Part shown: positions 6,464 to 8,893 of the stretch, one piece after another
Position numbering within the stretch: position 1 is the first letter of the stretch
How the letters are laid out: each line of letters opens with the position of its first letter
From: UBA6772 sp963933205
GTDB taxonomy: Bacteria > Bacteroidota > Bacteroidia > Flavobacteriales > UBA7430
DNA: 8,893 nucleotides
Assembly (NCBI GenBank): GCA_963933205.1
Contig: CAWVTK010000077.1
Span: 1-8,893 of the forward strand
Direction: 5' to 3'
Notes under the pieces: model-generated
Databases searched by the model: none
What the model saw: only the letters and a program-made list of their open reading frames with translations
Told to the model about the DNA's origin: nothing
Position numbers and translations under genes: made by a program

Positions 6464-8893
6464 ATGAAATACTTTTTCCCCCTCTTTATCTCTGCTTTTA
6501 TTTTGTTCTCGCAAATTGCACATGCACAATGTGGAAGTACAGAAACCGAAACCTATATAAATACACAAGAAGCTCTAGAAGAATTAATGTTCTGCGAGAT
6601 TTTTCAAGGAGATTTACACATTCTAGGAAACGAAATAACGAATATTGAAGCACTCTCTTCGTTAATGGTTGTTCAGGGCTCACTTTACATCTATGATACA
6701 AACATAGAAACCATAGCCCCATTAATCAGCTTAATGAATGCTCAAGAGATTAACATCTACAACAATAATTTATTAGCGGCCTGTTGTGCCTCTTTAGATT
6801 GGCAAGAAGCGGTCTCTTTTGGATCTATTGCACTGATTAATATTATTGAAAACGCTGAAGGATGTAACTCTTATGCTGAAGCTCAAGCGACTTGCTTAGG
6901 CTTAATCCCTGGCTGTACTGATGAAAATGCGGTAAACTACAATCCTCAAGCTACTTTTGACGACGGCGGTTGCTTAAACGGTCCTGACCTACAAGTATCT
7001 ACAGCTACAATATTAAACTCCTTAGAGATTAACACCTTTACCAGTACAGACGAATGCTTAGTAGCAGAAGGCTGTATTACCGGGACGGGCGAAAGAAGCA
7101 CCTTGCGTTTTACAACCTCTATTTCTAACTACGGAAACGAAGATTTCTTTATAGGACAAACAGGTGGTGCAGAAAATTTAAATGAAAACTTTTATTGGGA
7201 CGACTGCCATGGTCATGCACATTACGAGGGCTATGCAAACTACAGGCTCTACTACTACCCAAGCCTTGAACCTCATGAAACCATTGGTCATAAAAATGGC
7301 TGGTGCGTTATGGATTTAGGGGGCGCAATAGCAAGCGAGGCACCTGAAGGCGCAAATTACCCTTCTTGTACTTTCGAATACGGATGTTCTATAATGGGAA
7401 TTAGTGCGGGTTGTTCGGATACGTATGGTTCCGGAATCTCTTGTCAATGGGTAGACATTACAGACTTAAATAGTGGAGAGTATGTATTGGCCGTTTCTAC
7501 AAATATGGAAACAGATAATTATGCTCCACAATACGAAACTGATTTTTCTAACAACGTTGTTTATGTGTTGTTCGATTTTGAAGGAGACGAAATTATATCG
7601 GCCTCAGAGTTTAACGGCTCTTCTATTAGTGATGTGTGTAATCCAGATTTAAACGCTATCGATATGGGCTTTAACTTTTCTGATGAGGCTACAATTAACG
7701 AATCGGAAGTGCAAATGCCAAACGCATTTTTAAACGAATATTTTACCGAATCTGTACAACTTGTACTTACAGAAACAATTGATTTGAATGGAACCATAGC
7801 CTTTTTAGACTCCATAGAAATTAATGCTATTACAGGTTTACCTATAGGCCTAAATTGGGCATGCGAACCTCAAACCTGCTCGTTTCAGGTTGGAAACTCT
7901 TGTGTTGGAATTAATGGAATAGCCTCTGTAACTGGCTCATTTACCGCCTCTTTTTCGAGCACACTGCATTTAACAGACAGCGAAGGAATCCATCATGAAA
8001 TTACACTGCCGTATACAGGCGGTAATAATTGGTTAGAAACAACTTTAGCAGGCGATTATTCTGTGCTAAACCCTTTTACACCAAACTTAAACTACACTGT
8101 AGAAATTCCAATATATGGATGTTTAGACTCTTTAGCCTTAAACTACAACTCTGGTGCAACCTTTAACGATGGAACCTGTGAATTTCCAAACCTTGGTTGT
8201 ACAGATCCTTTTGCACTAAATTACGATGTGGATGCAAACACAGAAAACGGATCTTGTGAATATTGTGTTGAAGGAGCCGAATGGGTTGCTCAAATTGAAT
8301 TGATCGATTCTTATGGCGATGGCTGGAATGGAAATAACTACTACCTTATTAACGAGTGGGGAGATACTACCTCAGTTGGAACTGTAACAAGTGGTTCTGG
8401 CGAAATAGATTTGGTTTGTTTAAGTCCTGGCTGTTACATTATGAGTGTTCCACAAGAAGGTTCTTATCCAACTGAAGTTTCTTGGGAAATAACATCAGCT
8501 GGATTCCCAGATGTATTTGTTAGCGGTGGCTGTCCAGACATCCAACCCTTTAACTTTTTAAGTGAGTGTAGCTTTATTTCGGGCTGTACGGATTCGCTTG
8601 CATTAAATTACAACGAACTAGCAGACTTCGACGACAACTCTTGTACATACCCCGTTTATGGATGTATGGATTCTTTAGCCTTAAATTACGACCAACTCGC
8701 TACACAAGACGATGGCTCGTGTACCTACCCAATTGTATGCGATGAAAACTACAGCACCTATATTTTAAACTTATACGACAGCTATGGTGATGGTTGGAAT
8801 GGAAATACTTTTACTGTAAATCAAGACAGTACAGAAAACATTTTTGAGACTACCTTACTAACAGGATCAGAAGGAGTAGCTACTTTTTGTTTA
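6464..8893 (+). CDS. Secreted multidomain protein with a lysyl oxidase domain (partial, 3' end outside window)
   Basis: The frame is open for 810 codons from ATG 6464 to the right edge. Residues 1-21 are a signal peptide (hydrophobic 3-18, cleavage after AHA), so the product is exported. Modules follow in order: a leucine-rich receptor-L-like module of about 26-145, ending in GCNSYAEAQATC; one 21-residue cysteine-bounded repeat (150-170); a lysyl oxidase domain (174-373) with the copper talon CHGHAH (248-253) and cofactor residues K277 and Y321; a region of about 390-546 that I do not recognise beyond its resemblance to beta-rich segments of other flavobacterial secreted proteins; then repeat pairs and DSYGDGWNGN modules, duplicated. 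Lysine is absent from the mature part except K277, and arginine occurs three times. The leader is A-rich with no Shine-Dalgarno sequence and no clear promoter. A type IX secretion tail is expected downstream but cannot be seen. Likely role: extracellular amine oxidation or cross-linking; the substrate is unknown. Confidence 0.93.
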   Translation, partial: MKYFFPLFISAFILFSQIAHAQCGSTETETYINTQEALEELMFCEIFQGDLHILGNEITNIEALSSLMVVQGSLYIYDTNIETIAPLISLMNAQEINIYNNNLLAACCASLDWQEAVSFGSIALINIIENAEGCNSYAEAQATCLGLIPGCTDENAVNYNPQATFDDGGCLNGPDLQVSTATILNSLEINTFTSTDECLVAEGCITGTGERSTLRFTTSISNYGNEDFFIGQTGGAENLNENFYWDDCHGHAHYEGYANYRLYYYPSLEPHETIGHKNGWCVMDLGGAIASEAPEGANYPSCTFEYGCSIMGISAGCSDTYGSGISCQWVDITDLNSGEYVLAVSTNMETDNYAPQYETDFSNNVVYVLFDFEGDEIISASEFNGSSISDVCNPDLNAIDMGFNFSDEATINESEVQMPNAFLNEYFTESVQLVLTETIDLNGTIAFLDSIEINAITGLPIGLNWACEPQTCSFQVGNSCVGINGIASVTGSFTASFSSTLHLTDSEGIHHEITLPYTGGNNWLETTLAGDYSVLNPFTPNLNYTVEIPIYGCLDSLALNYNSGATFNDGTCEFPNLGCTDPFALNYDVDANTENGSCEYCVEGAEWVAQIELIDSYGDGWNGNNYYLINEWGDTTSVGTVTSGSGEIDLVCLSPGCYIMSVPQEGSYPTEVSWEITSAGFPDVFVSGGCPDIQPFNFLSECSFISGCTDSLALNYNELADFDDNSCTYPVYGCMDSLALNYDQLATQDDGSCTYPIVCDENYSTYILNLYDSYGDGWNGNTFTVNQDSTENIFETTLLTGSEGVATFCL
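6911..6973 (+). repeat. Cysteine-bounded 21-residue repeat, copy 1
   Basis: Residues 150-170 fit the pattern GCxDxxAxNY(N/D)xxAxxxDxGC, a short module widespread in secreted proteins of marine Bacteroidota and possibly calcium-binding given its Asp/Asn content. This copy stands alone between the leucine-rich module and the lysyl oxidase domain; the other four are in the C-terminal part. Confidence 0.85.
6983..7582 (+). other. Lysyl oxidase catalytic domain within the secreted protein
   Basis: Residues 174-373 can be followed along the animal lysyl oxidase catalytic domain from end to end. PDLQVS (174-179) opens it. WDDCHGHAH (245-253) corresponds to the WHSCHQHYH copper talon, giving copper ligands H249, H251 and H253. 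GHKNGWC (275-281) contains K277, and DTYGSGISCQWVDITD (319-334) contains Y321, the pair expected to form lysyl-tyrosyl quinone. SNNVV (362-366) corresponds to TNNVV near the end. Cysteines 248, 281, 302, 308, 317 and 327 match the six of the corresponding animal segment in order. The enzyme family converts the epsilon-amino group of lysine or related primary amines to aldehyde with release of ammonia and hydrogen peroxide. The call rests on motif alignment from memory. Confidence 0.9.
8117..8257 (+). repeat. Cysteine-bounded 21-residue repeats, copies 2 and 3
   Basis: Two units, residues 552-572 and 578-598, each begin GC(L/T)D and end G(T/S)C. They are exactly 21 residues long and 26 residues (78 bases) apart. 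Copy 3 has NTENGSC where the usual ending is DDGSC. Confidence 0.9.
8306..8335 (+). repeat. DSYGDGWNGN motif, copy 1
   Basis: Residues 615-624 spell DSYGDGWNGN, preceded by an alternating hydrophobic strand (WVAQIELI, 607-614). The Asp/Gly/Asn loop looks like a calcium-binding turn in a beta-sandwich, which is inference. The module probably extends to about residue 702, with a cysteine pair at C652 and C657. Confidence 0.8.
8582..8722 (+). repeat. Cysteine-bounded 21-residue repeats, copies 4 and 5
   Basis: Residues 707-727 and 733-753, again 21 residues each and 26 residues apart. They match copies 2 and 3 in spacing and share the DSLALNY core (710-716, 736-742). They begin exactly 465 bases after the first pair. 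Confidence 0.9.
8777..8806 (+). repeat. DSYGDGWNGN motif, copy 2 (module cut by window edge)
   Basis: Residues 772-781 repeat the same ten amino acids as 615-624, after a similar strand (YILNLY, 766-771). The DNA of the two copies differs at several third positions and uses a different Ser codon (tct and agc), so the protein sequence is conserved more than the DNA. The module continues past the right edge. Confidence 0.8.

Noticed and set aside
6464..6532. Lipoprotein signal (Cys at residue 23)
   Set aside because: The residues before C23 are H-A-Q, which do not form a lipobox; the AHA-Q junction fits ordinary signal peptidase I cleavage.
6498..7815. Minus-strand open frames opposite the secreted-protein gene (6498-6722 and 7561-7815)
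   Set aside because: The plus strand carries a continuous frame with signal peptide, lysyl oxidase motifs and regular repeats. The antisense frames have no recognisable features.
8117..8722. Evenly spaced repeats as a CRISPR array
   Set aside because: The periodicity is in the protein frame (21-residue units, 26-residue period) and the DNA copies differ at synonymous sites, so these are coding repeats.

Overview
The window looks like chromosome of an AT-rich member of the Bacteroidota, most likely a marine flavobacterium (Flavobacteriales). The evidence is: TAnnTTTG-type promoter boxes, A-rich leaders without Shine-Dalgarno sequences, a eukaryote-like class I ribonucleotide reductase, a DUF3109 gene, and a large secreted protein built from the cysteine-rich 'GCxDxxAxNY...DDGSC' and 'DSYGDGWNGN' modules common in secreted proteins of this group. 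Family-level placement (for example Crocinitomicaceae or Cryomorphaceae) is only a guess.

Layout. Positions 1-84 (minus) hold the small bacterial signal recognition particle RNA, with its own promoter box at 90-97. Positions 211-1752 (minus) encode single-chain glycyl-tRNA synthetase, closed by a hairpin terminator at 161-187. Transcribed divergently from it, 1967-2536 (plus) encodes a cysteine-rich DUF3109 protein. In both divergent genes a TAnnTTTG box lies only 4-5 bases before the ATG, which suggests leaderless or almost leaderless mRNAs. A 325-base AT-rich gap follows, with an AT hairpin and a plausible promoter. Then come nrdB (2862-3836) and nrdA (3854-6244), 17 bases apart, which form a complete class Ia ribonucleotide reductase operon ending in a strong terminator at 6270-6300. 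The rest of the window, 6464-8893, is the first 810 codons of a secreted multidomain protein that runs off the right edge.

The first 6.3 kb is housekeeping: protein targeting RNA, tRNA charging and dNTP synthesis. The interesting locus is the last gene. Between a leucine-rich receptor-L-like module and a series of cysteine-rich repeats it carries a lysyl oxidase domain. This domain has the copper-binding CHxHxH histidines, the Lys and Tyr that form the lysyl-tyrosyl-quinone cofactor, and the expected cysteines. By codon-by-codon reading, the visible mature protein (about 789 residues) contains exactly one lysine, and it is the cofactor lysine. The C-terminal half also shows a large internal duplication of about 155-157 residues. 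Nothing in the window is an obvious partner of this protein. Its substrate, and whether it ends in a type IX secretion signal, cannot be seen here.
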